A stretch of DNA of 64,000 bases from Thiohalocapsa sp963698775 (GCA_963698775.1 CAVOSE010000033.1:17109-81108); one strand, 5' to 3'; shown: positions 44,960-58,981, counted from the first letter of the stretch. Translations and numbers: made by a program. Notes: generated from the letters alone by a model not told the origin.

Positions 44960-46967
44960 CCGGCTCGCTGGCCAACAAGCCGCTGGCGCGGGTCGCGAGC
45001 AACATCGGTTTGCCCGCGTCGACGTCGATGCGGCCGGTGCCGGCTAGGTCGCGCTCCGCCACCCGGCGCGGCGCTTCCCCCTCGTCGACGGTCAGCGGCA
45101 GCGACATCAGGTTGACGATATTTTCCTGACGCAGCGCGCTAACGCTGCCGACCCAGACCGGAATTGCTGCCCCGATCTGGCAAGGGGATCGCCACAGCCG
45201 CAGCACCAGACGTTCTTGATCCGAGGCATCCTTGACCAGCGCCAGGTCTTCATGGTGGCCGTCGTGCACGTGCGGAATGACCGGCAGCTCGGACAGTCCC
45301 AGCGACGGCGACAACAGCTTCATGGCATTGCCCCAGGCGAGCATATCCGCCCGCTGCCAGCCTTGCGCGGCCATAGCCTCGGCCAACGCGTCGAGGTCGC
45401 CCGCGTAGGCCAGACCAAAGGGCCGCTTGCGCTCATGTCCGTGCCACAGGTCTTCGCGATGCCGCGGCAGCAAGTCGCACGCGCGCTTTTGCCATTGCGC
45501 GACGTCGATGGTTTGCGTTAGCGGGTGTGGTGCGAAGCGTTCCAGGTCCGCGGATGTCTGCCCAACCCCTGAGACTGCGAGGCTGCCGCCGGCACTGAAT
45601 AGCGCGACTAATGCGAGCCCGCTCCAGTGTTCCGCCCTGCGACTATGACGACGGAATGCGAGGCCCAGCGCCGAAATCCAGACCAGCCCGAGGGCCAGGC
45701 TGCCGACCACATCGCTCAGCCATTCGGCACCAAAATAGAGCCGCGCCAGCGCCACGGAGAGGACGACAACGACCGCGCCCGCATAGGGCAGCCAGCGACC
45801 GCGTCCGGCGATGCACCGCGACAACATGATGGCGAGGAAGCCATAGGTCAGCGTCGCGCCCAGCACCGGCGGGCTTGGAAACGACCAGGGCCAGTCGAGG
45901 CTTAGACCGAGTTCCGGGCGCGGTACCTGAAGCAGCCAGGCCAGCCAGGGTGTCGCCACCAAGCTAAAGCCGCAGGCGGCGAGCCAGTAATTGGCGTCGC
46001 GGCGCCGGCGGAGCCACCGCAGATAGGCGAGAACACCGAGGGCGAGAACCCCCAGCACGATCGGCGAACCCAGCCGGTTCAGCGCGACCATCAGGTGGTC
46101 GGCCAGCGGCGTGTGCAGGCTTTGGCCCAGATCGAGGGCGATGCCGTTCAAGGCGATCTTCTGCGCGCCGAACAGCCCGGCGCCGAGGCTGGCGCCGGCC
46201 ACCGCGGTGGCGCCTAGCAATGCCGCGGCCAGGCCCGTCAACGTGGCTGCATCGGGATGCTCGGGATTGGCCAGTGCCTGGGCGATGCGCCCGAGCGTGG
46301 GATGCACATTGGCCCAGCTGAGCAAGGCCCGTACCCAGCGATTGGCACGTGGGCTGAGCAGCCAGAACAGCCGGTGTGTGGCCCAGACTCCGATCCAGAT
46401 CAGTGCGATCAGGATCAAAAGCAGAATGACCAGGCGTGCCGCGGCCTCGGCAGCGAGCTGCATGGACGCGCCGAAGACGATACCGGGCGCCAGGTAGGCA
46501 GGCGCCCAGGCCAGCGCCGAGGCAACATTCGCCAATACGAACCGTCGCGGGGCCATCTGCATGATGCCCGCCACCAATGGGACGATGGCCCTGACCGGGC
46601 CAAAGAACCGCCCTAGTACGACGCTCTTGGCGCCGTAGCGCCGGAAAAAGGCCTCGCCCTGGTCGAGTTGTCCAGGGTGGCGGTTGAACGGCCAGGCGGC
46701 GCGAATGTGGTGACGATAGCGGTAACCGAGCCAATAGCTGATGCCGTCGCCGGTGATGGCCCCGACGACGGCGGACAGGCAAGTGGGCCAAAAGTCGAGG
46801 CTGCCGGCGGCGATCAGTGCGCCCGCGCCGAGCATGATCATCACGCCCGGTACGACCATGCCGATGACCGCTAGGGACTCGGCAAAGGCTGCCAATAGCA
46901 CCAGCAGATAGGCCCAGCCGGGGTTGGCGGTGACCCAATCGAGTAGATGTTGTAATAGCTCGCCCAC
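44934..46967 (-). CDS. DedA / PAP2-like / LssY fusion membrane protein
   Basis: 677 residues in three parts. Residues 1-175 are a DedA/SNARE-associated domain (VIGMVVPGVMIMLGAG, FGPVRAIVPLVAGIMQM). About 250-440 is a PAP2-like phosphatase domain. About 470-650 is an LssY C-terminal domain. DedA proteins move or flip lipid carriers, and PAP2 enzymes dephosphorylate undecaprenyl-PP or lipids. Here the PAP2 motifs are altered: SFPSPP replaces SFPSGH, and ARLYFGAEWLSD has Glu where the catalytic His is expected, so this domain may be inactive. No frame break is seen. Confidence 0.85.
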   Translation of the reverse strand: MGELLQHLLDWVTANPGWAYLLVLLAAFAESLAVIGMVVPGVMIMLGAGALIAAGSLDFWPTCLSAVVGAITGDGISYWLGYRYRHHIRAAWPFNRHPGQLDQGEAFFRRYGAKSVVLGRFFGPVRAIVPLVAGIMQMAPRRFVLANVASALAWAPAYLAPGIVFGASMQLAAEAAARLVILLLILIALIWIGVWATHRLFWLLSPRANRWVRALLSWANVHPTLGRIAQALANPEHPDAATLTGLAAALLGATAVAGASLGAGLFGAQKIALNGIALDLGQSLHTPLADHLMVALNRLGSPIVLGVLALGVLAYLRWLRRRRDANYWLAACGFSLVATPWLAWLLQVPRPELGLSLDWPWSFPSPPVLGATLTYGFLAIMLSRCIAGRGRWLPYAGAVVVVLSVALARLYFGAEWLSDVVGSLALGLVWISALGLAFRRHSRRAEHWSGLALVALFSAGGSLAVSGVGQTSADLERFAPHPLTQTIDVAQWQKRACDLLPRHREDLWHGHERKRPFGLAYAGDLDALAEAMAAQGWQRADMLAWGNAMKLLSPSLGLSELPVIPHVHDGHHEDLALVKDASDQERLVLRLWRSPCQIGAAIPVWVGSVSALRQENIVNLMSLPLTVDEGEAPRRVAERDLAGTGRIDVDAGKPMLLATRASGLLASEPVNPAPTRD

Positions 46968-47065
46968 GGCAATCGGCCTAATGGGATGCGTCGGCCCTGA
47001 TGATCAGGGACGGGGCATCGCTGCGGCGCGCGGGCGCTGACCGCGTGCGCCGCGCGGTTTGTCCA

Positions 47066-48352
47066 TCACGCGGCGGCGACCGCGAAGGCCTCGGCGGCTG
47101 CATCCAACGTGGCGTCGATCTCTGCATCGCCGTGGGCGGCGGAGACGAACCCGGCTTCGAACGCGGACGGCGCGAGATAGACGCCGCGCTCAAGCATGGC
47201 GTGAAAGAACGTGTTGAATTGCTCCTGATTGCACGCCGTCGCTTGCGCGAAGTTGGTGACCGGGCCGGCGTCGGTGAAGAAAACGCCGAACATGCCGCCG
47301 GCGCGGTTGGTGCTCAGCGGCACGCCGGCGGCGGCGGCCCGTTCGCGCAGCCCATCGGTCAAGCGCTCGGTCTTCTCGGCCAGGGCCTCATGGAAGCCGG
47401 CCGCGGAGATCAGCTCCAGGGTCTTGAGTCCGGCCGTCATGGCGATGGGATTGCCCGACAGGGTGCCGGCCTGGTAGACCGGCCCCAGCGGTGAGATGTG
47501 CTGCATGATCTCGCGCCGACCGCCGAAGGCGCCCACCGGCATGCCGCCGCCGATGATCTTGCCCAGGGCGGTCAGGTCCGGTGTGACGCCATAGAGCTCC
47601 TGGGCGCCGCCGCGGGAGACGCGGAATCCGGTCATGACCTCGTCGAAGATCAGCACCGCGCCATGTTTTTCGCAGACCTCGCGCAGGCCCTGCAGGAAGC
47701 CCGGCACGGGCGGGATGCAGTTCATGTTGCCGGCCACCGGCTCGACGATGACGCAAGCGATCTCGTCGCCGATGGCGGCAAAGGTCTGTTGCACCTGTGC
47801 CAGATCGTTGTACTCCAGGGTGATGGTCAGCTCGGCGAGCGCGGCGGGGACGCCCGGGGAGCTGGGCGCGCCCAGGGTGAGCATGCCGGAGCCGGCCTTG
47901 ACCATCAGCGAGTCGACGTGGCCGTGATAGTTGCCTTCGAACTTGATGACCTTGTCGCGGCCGGTGAAGCCGCGGGCCAGGCGCAGTGCGCTCATGGTGG
48001 CCTCGGTGCCGGAGCTGGTCATGCGCACCATGTCCATGCTTGGCACCAGTTCGCAGACCATGTCGGCCATGCGCGTCTCGAGCTCGGTCGGGGCACCGAA
48101 CGACAGGCCCTTCTGGATGCGGGCAGCCACGGCGGCGATGATGTCCGGGTGCGCATGGCCGAGGATCATCGGCCCCCAGGAGCCGACGTAGTCGATGTAG
48201 CGCTTGCCATCGACGTCGGTAACGTAGGCGCCCGCGGCGGAATCAAAGAACACCGGATCGCCGCCGACGCTGCGGAACGCGCGCACTGGGGAATTCACGC
48301 CGCCGGGGATGTGGCGTTGCGCCGCTTCGAAAAACTCATGGGATTTGGTCAT
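47066..48352 (-). CDS. hemL: glutamate-1-semialdehyde 2,1-aminomutase
   Basis: A 428-residue PLP enzyme making 5-aminolevulinate from glutamate-1-semialdehyde for haem, sirohaem and bacteriochlorophyll. Motifs are PGGVNSPVRAFRSVGG, SGTEATMSALRLARG, IFDEVMTGFRVSRGG and the PLP lysine in TALGKIIGGGMPVGA. Length is typical. It diverges from the rubredoxin gene with 280 bp between them, a gene order common in gammaproteobacteria. Confidence 0.95.
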   Translation of the reverse strand: MTKSHEFFEAAQRHIPGGVNSPVRAFRSVGGDPVFFDSAAGAYVTDVDGKRYIDYVGSWGPMILGHAHPDIIAAVAARIQKGLSFGAPTELETRMADMVCELVPSMDMVRMTSSGTEATMSALRLARGFTGRDKVIKFEGNYHGHVDSLMVKAGSGMLTLGAPSSPGVPAALAELTITLEYNDLAQVQQTFAAIGDEIACVIVEPVAGNMNCIPPVPGFLQGLREVCEKHGAVLIFDEVMTGFRVSRGGAQELYGVTPDLTALGKIIGGGMPVGAFGGRREIMQHISPLGPVYQAGTLSGNPIAMTAGLKTLELISAAGFHEALAEKTERLTDGLRERAAAAGVPLSTNRAGGMFGVFFTDAGPVTNFAQATACNQEQFNTFFHAMLERGVYLAPSAFEAGFVSAAHGDAEIDATLDAAAEAFAVAAA

Positions 48353-48632
48353 CGTCGCTCCTCCTGATGGAGTCGGTCGGCCGCGGGTGTGGATTCACCG
48401 CAACGGCATGTAAGACACCCCGTGCGATGACCCGACAGAGCCGGGCGTCGATGGGGTAAGTGGGCGCAATTGTCCGGCGTTGCGGTCGCGCTTGGCAACT
48501 GCGATGCAGTTCTGCGTTGAAAACCCTGCTCGTTAGCCTGATTTTACGGGGCCGCAGCCGAGCGTCTGGAGGTGGCGATCGGCGGTGCCAACTGGGGTGT
48601 TCCCGGCCTATCAATCCAACGGAGAAGCTTTT

Positions 48633-48797
48633 GTGAAGCGCTACATGTGTCTGGTGTGTGGACTAGTCTACGATGAAGAGCAGGGGTGGCCGGATGACGG
48701 CATTGCGCCAGGCACCAAGTGGGAAGACGTGCCGGCGAACTGGCTCTGCCCCGAATGCGCTGCCGGTAAAGAAGACTTCGAGATGGTCGAACTCTAG
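48633..48797 (+). CDS. rubredoxin
   Basis: A 54-residue one-iron electron carrier. I chose GTG 48633 behind GGAGAAG because it gives the standard rubredoxin start MKRYMCLVCGLVYDEEQGWPDD. The open frame extends 16 codons upstream without homology. Iron ligands are the CLVC and CPEC pairs; GTKWEDVPANWLCPECAAGKEDF is the classical second half. Confidence 0.93.
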   Translation: MKRYMCLVCGLVYDEEQGWPDDGIAPGTKWEDVPANWLCPECAAGKEDFEMVEL

Positions 48798-48986
48798 GGT
48801 CTTGGCACCAGCGATCGCCCCGCGCGCGCGGTGGGCAGCCGATTTAACTGGCTGCCGTAGCGGTGTGTAGCAGCTTCGCCGAAGTGTAAGCCCGGGACTT
48901 TAACCAGAGGCGAATCCCTGGAATTGTTCGCGACCCCTGTGGTATTTTCGGCGCAAATGCGACCGGATATTTGAGGTAAACAGATC

Positions 48987-49358
48987 ATGCTGCCAGCTCT
49001 CACCGACCAAGAACTAACACTCACTGATGCCGCGCGGCAGAAGATGGGCGAGTTGTTCGACGACATCGACGACAATATTGCCGGGGTCCGAGTCTACGCG
49101 GCAGCAGGCGGCTGCAGCGGCGTCAGCTTCGGCATGACCTTCACTGACGCCATCAATGATAACGACGGCGTGCGTGAATACGAAAGTTATAAGGTTGTCG
49201 TCGATGACGGTACGTTGGAGCACATCCGTGGCGTCGAGATCGATTTCGTCGATCGGGGCGACGGCAACGCCACCTTCGTCTTCAACAACTTACCTACCGC
49301 GGGTGGTGGCTGCGGCACGTGCGGCTCGTCGTCGTCCTCCGGTGGCGGGTGCTCGTGA
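48987..49358 (+). CDS. A-type Fe-S cluster carrier (HesB/IscA family) with Cys-rich tail
   Basis: 123 residues. The first cluster ligand is in AAAGGCSGVSFGM and the other two in the C-terminal GGGCGTCG. Unlike IscA/ErpA it carries an additional Ser/Gly-rich tail with one more Cys (GGGCS). A-type carriers pass [4Fe-4S] clusters to apo-proteins. It lies upstream of argC and is distinct from the erpA at 51459. Confidence 0.88.
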   Translation: MLPALTDQELTLTDAARQKMGELFDDIDDNIAGVRVYAAAGGCSGVSFGMTFTDAINDNDGVREYESYKVVVDDGTLEHIRGVEIDFVDRGDGNATFVFNNLPTAGGGCGTCGSSSSSGGGCS

Positions 49359-49476
49359 TCAACTTGATCTGCGCTTCTGATCGCTACCAGGTTGACCTGC
49401 TCGCGATCACGAATCCCACCCTGCATCTTGTGAGGCAGAGCCGCTCCACGACGGTTGGCCCTGGTTTGGTTCTCCG

Positions 49477-50520
49477 ATGATCAGCGTCGGCATCGTTGGC
49501 GGCACCGGGTATACCGGCTCCGAACTCTTGCGCCTGCTGGTGCAACATCCGCACGTGGAAATCAAGGCGGTGACGTCGCGGGCCGAGGCCGGGACCCGTC
49601 TGGATGTCGCGTTTCCGCAGCTTCGCGGGCATCTTGACCTCGTTTTCTCAGAACCTGAGCAGTCCGTGTTGACGGACTGCGACCTCGTCTTCTTCGCAAC
49701 TCCGAATGGTACGGCAATGGTGCAGGCGCCACCGTTGCTCGCGGCCGGCGTGCGCGTGGTCGACTTGGCCGCTGACTTCCGAATCGACGATGTCGAACTC
49801 TGGGAGCGCTGGTACGGAATGGCGCATGCGTCTCCGGAGTTGGTTGCTGACGCAGTCTACGGGATGCCCGAGGTGAATCGGGAAGCGATTCGCGGGGCGC
49901 GACTGGTTGCGAACCCCGGATGTTACCCAACGGCTGTCACGCTGGGACTGTTGCCGCTGATCGAGTCCGGCTTGGTCGAGACGGATCGGGTCATCGCCGA
50001 TGTGAAGTCCGGTGTCAGCGGCGCTGGGCGTAAGGCCAGCGCTAACTTGCTGATGGCGGAGGTCGGCGAGAGCTTCAAGGCCTATAGTGTTGGCGGCCAT
50101 CGCCATCACCCCGAGATTTGCGCGACGATTCGCCGAGCGACCGGTTGTGAGATGGGGCTGACGTTCGTACCGCACCTTGTGCCGATGGTGCGTGGCATTG
50201 AGGCGACGCTGTACGTCTCGCTGAAAGCGTCCGCCGATCTCTCGCCAGGGGACCTGCAGACTCGCTTCGAGCAATACTACCTGGCTGAGCCCTTCGTCGA
50301 TGTGATGCCCGCGGGGGCAGCCTTGGAGACGAGGTCGGTGCGAGGAACCAATCTCTGCCGCTTGGGGGTCAATGTGCCGCTCGATGCCGGCGTTGTCGTC
50401 GTTCAGTCGGTGATCGACAATTTGGTCAAGGGCGCGGCGGGCCAGGCGGTGCAGAACCTGAATCTGATGTTCGGCATCGAAGAAACGACTGGATTGTGCT
50501 CCCTGGGGCTTGCGCCCTAG
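49477..50520 (+). CDS. argC: N-acetyl-gamma-glutamyl-phosphate reductase
   Basis: 347 residues, the third step of arginine biosynthesis (NADPH-dependent). The Rossmann motif GIVGGTGYTGSELLRLL is at residues 5-21. The catalytic Cys is in VANPGCYPTAVTLGLLPL, with SGVSGAGRKA and GHRHHPEI further on. The gene order argC / DUF6776-like / erpA / tyrS / rrn resembles that of Pseudomonas and relatives. Confidence 0.95.
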   Translation: MISVGIVGGTGYTGSELLRLLVQHPHVEIKAVTSRAEAGTRLDVAFPQLRGHLDLVFSEPEQSVLTDCDLVFFATPNGTAMVQAPPLLAAGVRVVDLAADFRIDDVELWERWYGMAHASPELVADAVYGMPEVNREAIRGARLVANPGCYPTAVTLGLLPLIESGLVETDRVIADVKSGVSGAGRKASANLLMAEVGESFKAYSVGGHRHHPEICATIRRATGCEMGLTFVPHLVPMVRGIEATLYVSLKASADLSPGDLQTRFEQYYLAEPFVDVMPAGAALETRSVRGTNLCRLGVNVPLDAGVVVVQSVIDNLVKGAAGQAVQNLNLMFGIEETTGLCSLGLAP

Positions 50521-50526
50521 GCCGTC

Positions 50527-51291
50527 ATGCGGCGGCCTGAGGCCAGCGTCGATTCAGTGCGTCACCATCGCCGCCGGCTGGCGTTCAGGCCGTTTGTTAC
50601 CATCGGCTGGTTGCTGGTGTTGGCAACGGCCTTCTCGCTGGGCTACCTCCTTGCGGATTACGATGCCGAGCGCACGTCGGCCCGCATTCAGGCGCTGCAG
50701 ATCGAGCGAGACACCCTGAGCGAGGCGCTCGCGGCCGAACGCGATGCACAGGTGCGGTTGGAGCGTTCCCACCTGGTCGATCGGGAGGCCCAGCGGGCCG
50801 TGCAGCGGCAGTTGGCCGATCTACAAGGCGAGCGACTCCGGCTGGCGAAACAGATCGCGTATCTACAAGGATTATTGCACGTTGATGGTAAGGGGGTCGT
50901 CGAGGTCAAGGAGTTTGTGTTGACCAAGCAGGAAGATAGTGACGACTTTGACTACCGATTCACCGTCAACCAGTTGGTGCCGGATTTTGAGCGCTCTCTG
51001 GGCACTGCTGAGGTCCAGCTGGTCGTGGGTGACGGCGCCGATAGGAAGACTCTACCGTTGGCCGATCTGCCTGGGTCGACTGATGGTGTTCACGAGATGG
51101 CGTTCGATCATTTTCAGTCTTTCAGTGGGACGATTCGCCTGCCTGAGGGGGCAGAACCGCGACAGGTTGTCGTTGACATTGAGCCGACCAATGACAATCT
51201 AGTTTCGTCAGCTGAAGCGTTTGTATGGCACGTGGCGCAACAGGGAGATCGTGCACTCGATCCGGTGGTCAAGACCGACGTCGCCGACTGA
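50527..51291 (+). CDS. membrane-anchored coiled-coil protein (DUF6776-like)
   Basis: 254 residues: one N-terminal membrane helix (FVTIGWLLVLATAFSLGYLLA, about 25-45), then a coiled coil of about 80 residues rich in Glu/Arg/Gln, then a beta-rich periplasmic domain. It starts 6 bp after argC. Proteins of this shape are found between argC and erpA in many gammaproteobacteria, often with a bactofilin gene that is absent here. Function is unknown. Confidence 0.8.
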   Translation: MRRPEASVDSVRHHRRRLAFRPFVTIGWLLVLATAFSLGYLLADYDAERTSARIQALQIERDTLSEALAAERDAQVRLERSHLVDREAQRAVQRQLADLQGERLRLAKQIAYLQGLLHVDGKGVVEVKEFVLTKQEDSDDFDYRFTVNQLVPDFERSLGTAEVQLVVGDGADRKTLPLADLPGSTDGVHEMAFDHFQSFSGTIRLPEGAEPRQVVVDIEPTNDNLVSSAEAFVWHVAQQGDRALDPVVKTDVAD

Positions 51292-51458
51292 TGGCCAAGG
51301 CAAGGCGGGCGCTATGGCAGTGTCTCTGACTCGGCCGGCTGTGCTCGCCGGGCGTCCAACAGTCGCCAGCTGCTTGCCAAGGTCGCGCGCCTCGCGGGCC
51401 CATACTGAAACCAGTTGCACAGTCCAAATCGTCATGCATTGTTAGAGTGAGGTGAGAT

Positions 51459-51812
51459 ATGTCCGATGTTTTAGCGGTCGAGGCCCCCGCCTTGGTTTTC
51501 ACGACCCATGCGGCGGCAAAGGTGGCGGATCTCATCGCCGAAGAAGGTAATCCCGAGTTGAAGCTTCGGGTTTACATCCAAGGCGGTGGATGTTCAGGTT
51601 TTCAGTATGGATTTACGTTTGCAGAGGCCGTCGAGGACGGCGACACCGAGGTCGTAACAGACGGCGTCACGTTGCTGGTGGATCCAATGAGTCTCCAGTA
51701 TTTGACCGGCGCCGAGATCGACTACACGGAAGGCCTGCAAGGCGCGCAGTTCGTCATCCGTAACCCGAACGCGAGCACGACGTGCGGTTGCGGGTCCTCC
51801 TTCGGGGTTTGA
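51459..51812 (+). CDS. erpA: essential A-type Fe-S carrier
   Basis: 117 residues. Cluster ligands are in IQGGGCSGFQYGF and in the terminal TTCGCGSSF, with DPMSLQYLTGAEIDYTEGLQGAQFVIRNPNA typical of ErpA. It delivers [4Fe-4S] clusters to isoprenoid enzymes (IspG/IspH) and others. It lies 167 bp after the DUF6776-like gene. Confidence 0.94.
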   Translation: MSDVLAVEAPALVFTTHAAAKVADLIAEEGNPELKLRVYIQGGGCSGFQYGFTFAEAVEDGDTEVVTDGVTLLVDPMSLQYLTGAEIDYTEGLQGAQFVIRNPNASTTCGCGSSFGV

Positions 51813-51958
51813 CGTTGCCTGCTCAACTGGTCTGACTCGTCTCGTCATCCCGTTGTGGTGCGGGCGTCGTCGCCGAGAGACTGCGTTCGCCGTGTTTTTA
51901 TCGGTTTTCGCCCTGCGTTCGCGCAACCAGACGCGCCGACATCCGGCGTTGGGCGTGC

Positions 51959-52234
51959 CTAGTTCGGAGTGGATCGGTCGGCGTGATGATCTGCCGGCGG
52001 TGGTGGTAGCGTCAGTGGTATGCCATTGCCGCCCGTTGCAGAGGTTTGGGCGGTGTTTGGTGGGGTAGTGATAGTTGTAGATAGTTCGCCTCCCGTTGCG
52101 AACCACTCGTAAGCGAAGAACGCTCCAGCGCCGATCACTAACACTGGCAACGCCAATTTTAGGAACCTTCCCAAGGGCGACGGCTTGCGCTCTCGAAACT
52201 GGAGGTTGCTTCCTCGGCCCTTGTAGTCTTTCAT
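51959..52234 (-). CDS. small single-pass membrane protein, unknown
   Basis: 91 residues. A basic N-terminus (MKDYKGRGSNLQFRERK) precedes one helix (FLKLALPVLVIGAGAFFAYEWF) and a Thr/Pro-rich tail with LPPPPA. The orientation is divergent from tyrS. In related bacteria this slot holds anmK and an M23 peptidase gene; this could be a truncated remnant of the latter's N-terminus or an unrelated protein. The remaining sequence of the 621-bp gap 51813-52433 shows nothing I can support. Confidence 0.55.
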   Translation of the reverse strand: MKDYKGRGSNLQFRERKPSPLGRFLKLALPVLVIGAGAFFAYEWFATGGELSTTITTPPNTAQTSATGGNGIPLTLPPPPADHHADRSTPN

Positions 52235-52433
52235 GTGCGGTTCTTACGTCTGTAGCCTGTGCGCGATCGTCCGAATTCTAGATCAGTTTCTCGTGCGTCG
52301 AAAGCTCGGGGCCGCTTATTTTGGTGCGGGGTGACGGCGTGTCGCCCTGCCTAGGCCCCTGCTGCCGGTCCGCTGGCCTTGATAGAAATTTCCCCGGGCC
52401 GGCGCGTCCCTTATTTTTTACGGTTCTGAAGAC

Positions 52434-53654
52434 ATGGCAGAAATCGAAGACGCCCTCGCGTTGCTGACAAGGGGCACCGATGAGGTGTTGACCGTTGAGG
52501 CGCTGGCCAAGAAGCTCGACTCAGCAAGGCCGCTTCGTGTAAAGGCTGGCTTCGACCCGACGGCACCGGATCTGCATCTCGGGCATGTGGTTCTTCTTAA
52601 TAAGCTGCGTCAGTTCCAGCAACTCGGCCATCAGGTCTTGTTTCTGATAGGGGACTTTACCGGAATGATCGGTGATCCCACTGGCAAGAACGCCACGCGG
52701 AAGCCCCTGACAGGCGAGCAAGTCGCCGCCAACGCGGAGACCTATCAGGAGCAAGTGTTCCGAGTTCTCGATCCGGAACAGACCGAGATCGTCTTCAACT
52801 CCACTTGGATGAGCGCGCTCGGCGCGGAAGGCCTGATCCGGCTTGCTGCCGGCCATACCGTCGCTCGCATGCTGGAGCGTGACGACTTTGGCAAGCGCTA
52901 CAAGGCCCAGCAGCCTATCGCGATCCATGAGTTTTTATATCCGCTGATCCAAGGGTACGACTCCGTTGTCTTGAAATCGGATGTCGAGCTCGGTGGCACG
53001 GACCAGAAGTTCAACTTGCTCATGGGTCGGCAGATGCAGGAGTCAGCTGGACAAGCGCCGCAAGTGGTCATGACGCTACCGATCCTCGAAGGGCTCGATG
53101 GCGTCCAGAAGATGTCGAAGTCCCTCGGCAATTACGTGGCCATTGCGGACGCGCCGGCAGACATGTTTGGCAAGCTCATGTCGGTTTCCGACGATCTCAT
53201 GTGGCGCTACTTCGAGCTTCTGAGTGCGCGTTCGTCGAGTGGCATCGAAGACCTTCGCCGCCGGGTCGCCGAGGGAGACAATCCGCGCGACATCAAATTC
53301 CTGCTGGCGGAAGAGCTCGTCGCAAGGTTTCATAGCGTAGCGGACGCGGAGCGCGCTCATCAGGATTTCGTTGCGCGCTTCCAGCGCGGCCAGATTCCTC
53401 AGGACCTCTCGGAAATCTCGGTACATGCGACCACGACCGCCGGGATGCCCATCACGCAATTGCTCAAGGCTGCCGGCTTGGTATCCGGCACCTCGGAGGC
53501 GATGCGCATGATCGCCCAAGGCGCAGTCAAGATCGGTGGCGAGCGTGTCAGCGATCAGAAGCTGCTGTGCGCGATTGGCGACTCCCGGGTGTATCAGGTA
53601 GGCAAGCGCCGCTTTGCGAAGGTTCTGGTAAAAAAATCGGTCGACGATGCTTGA
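52434..53654 (+). CDS. tyrS: tyrosyl-tRNA synthetase
   Basis: A 406-residue class I synthetase of the TyrZ type. The HIGH motif appears as HLGH within GFDPTAPDLHLGH, and the KMSKS loop is VQKMSKSLGN. A C-terminal S4 RNA-binding region follows (AMRMIAQGAVKIGGERV). The stop TGA overlaps the -35 box of the first rRNA promoter. tyrS directly upstream of an rRNA operon is also seen in Pseudomonas. Confidence 0.95.
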   Translation: MAEIEDALALLTRGTDEVLTVEALAKKLDSARPLRVKAGFDPTAPDLHLGHVVLLNKLRQFQQLGHQVLFLIGDFTGMIGDPTGKNATRKPLTGEQVAANAETYQEQVFRVLDPEQTEIVFNSTWMSALGAEGLIRLAAGHTVARMLERDDFGKRYKAQQPIAIHEFLYPLIQGYDSVVLKSDVELGGTDQKFNLLMGRQMQESAGQAPQVVMTLPILEGLDGVQKMSKSLGNYVAIADAPADMFGKLMSVSDDLMWRYFELLSARSSSGIEDLRRRVAEGDNPRDIKFLLAEELVARFHSVADAERAHQDFVARFQRGQIPQDLSEISVHATTTAGMPITQLLKAAGLVSGTSEAMRMIAQGAVKIGGERVSDQKLLCAIGDSRVYQVGKRRFAKVLVKKSVDDA

Positions 53655-53678
53655 CGGATTTCCTGAGGTGCGTATACT
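53651..53678 (+). promoter_or_regulatory. rRNA operon promoter (first copy)
   Basis: TTGACG (53651-53656), 16 bases, TATACT (53673-53678): a strong sigma-70 promoter whose -35 overlaps the tyrS stop codon. The start should fall near 53685, at the left edge of the repeat shared by both operons. Confidence 0.75.
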
Positions 53679-53685
53679 TGTTCGT

Positions 53686-53716
53686 CTCACCTCGGTGAGT
53701 TACAGATCTTTAACAA
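53686..53716 (+). promoter_or_regulatory. rRNA leader antitermination site (boxB-like hairpin and boxA)
   Basis: The palindrome CTCACC-TC-GGTGAG (53686-53699) is followed after 7 bases by TCTTTAACAA (53707-53716), the boxA core bound by NusB/S10. This arrangement lets polymerase ignore Rho on rRNA. Confidence 0.7.
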
Positions 53717-55431
<1,715 letters not shown>

Positions 55432-55458
55432 GGGTCTACGGGCCCATTGCGAATGCCT

Positions 55459-55535
<77 letters not shown>

Positions 55536-55543
55536 ATTAAAAA

Positions 55544-55619
55544 GGGGCCATAGCTCAGCTGGGAGAGCGCCTGCCTTGCACGCAGGAGGTCGGGAGTTCG
55601 ATCCTCCCTGGCTCCACCA
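55544..55619 (+). tRNA. tRNA-Ala (TGC)
   Basis: A 76-base cloverleaf 8 bases after tRNA-Ile. The acceptor GGGGCCA pairs with TGGCTCC, including the G3-U70 alanine identity pair. The anticodon is TGC in CTTGCAC and CCA is encoded. Confidence 0.97.
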
Positions 55620-55688
55620 TCCCAAACGCAGTTTACGTGTCTGTGTGAATCCCTCAGTGCTCGCGTCAAGCGCGTCGAGTCCTGAGGG

Positions 55689-55722
55689 CTTCGCATCGGC
55701 GAAGCAAGAGTTCTTTAACAAA
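55689..55722 (+). promoter_or_regulatory. spacer antitermination site
   Basis: The hairpin GCTTCGC-ATCG-GCGAAGC (55689-55706) is followed after 6 bases by TCTTTAACAA (55713-55722). This repeats the hairpin-boxA order of the leader ahead of 23S. The second copy is at 61056-61089. Confidence 0.65.
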
Positions 55723-55820
55723 TCGGTGAGATCGCGGAAAGCGTCTGTCAGAGGCAACTCTGACGAGATGTGATGCGAATGTCAGCACGCCATGTAGCGC
55801 CAAAGTCTTTGGGGTTATAT

Positions 55821-58707
<2,887 letters not shown>

Positions 58708-58865
58708 ATATAACACCCAAACACTTTGGCACCTGTGCACAACCATCAGGTGGTCAGAGACTGGGGTGCTGACAACAACGCATCACCTACGCTCAACGCG
58801 ATCAAACCGAATGCCGCACCCCGGCAGCCCTGTGTCTAACAGGTGCCGGGCGTGCCAACGCTTTT

Positions 58866-58981
58866 CCTGGCGGCCACAGAGCACTGGAACCACCTGATCC
58901 CATCCCGAACTCAGAAGTGAAACGGTGTATCGCCGATGATAGTGTGGGGCCTCCCCATGCGAAAGTAGGTCACCGCCAGGG
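58866..58981 (+). rRNA. rrf: 5S ribosomal RNA, copy 1
   Basis: About 116 bases, with the CCTGGCGG and CCGCCAGG ends pairing and the conserved CCCGAACTCAGAAGTGAAAC inside. No clear terminator hairpin follows before the next promoter. Confidence 0.95.
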
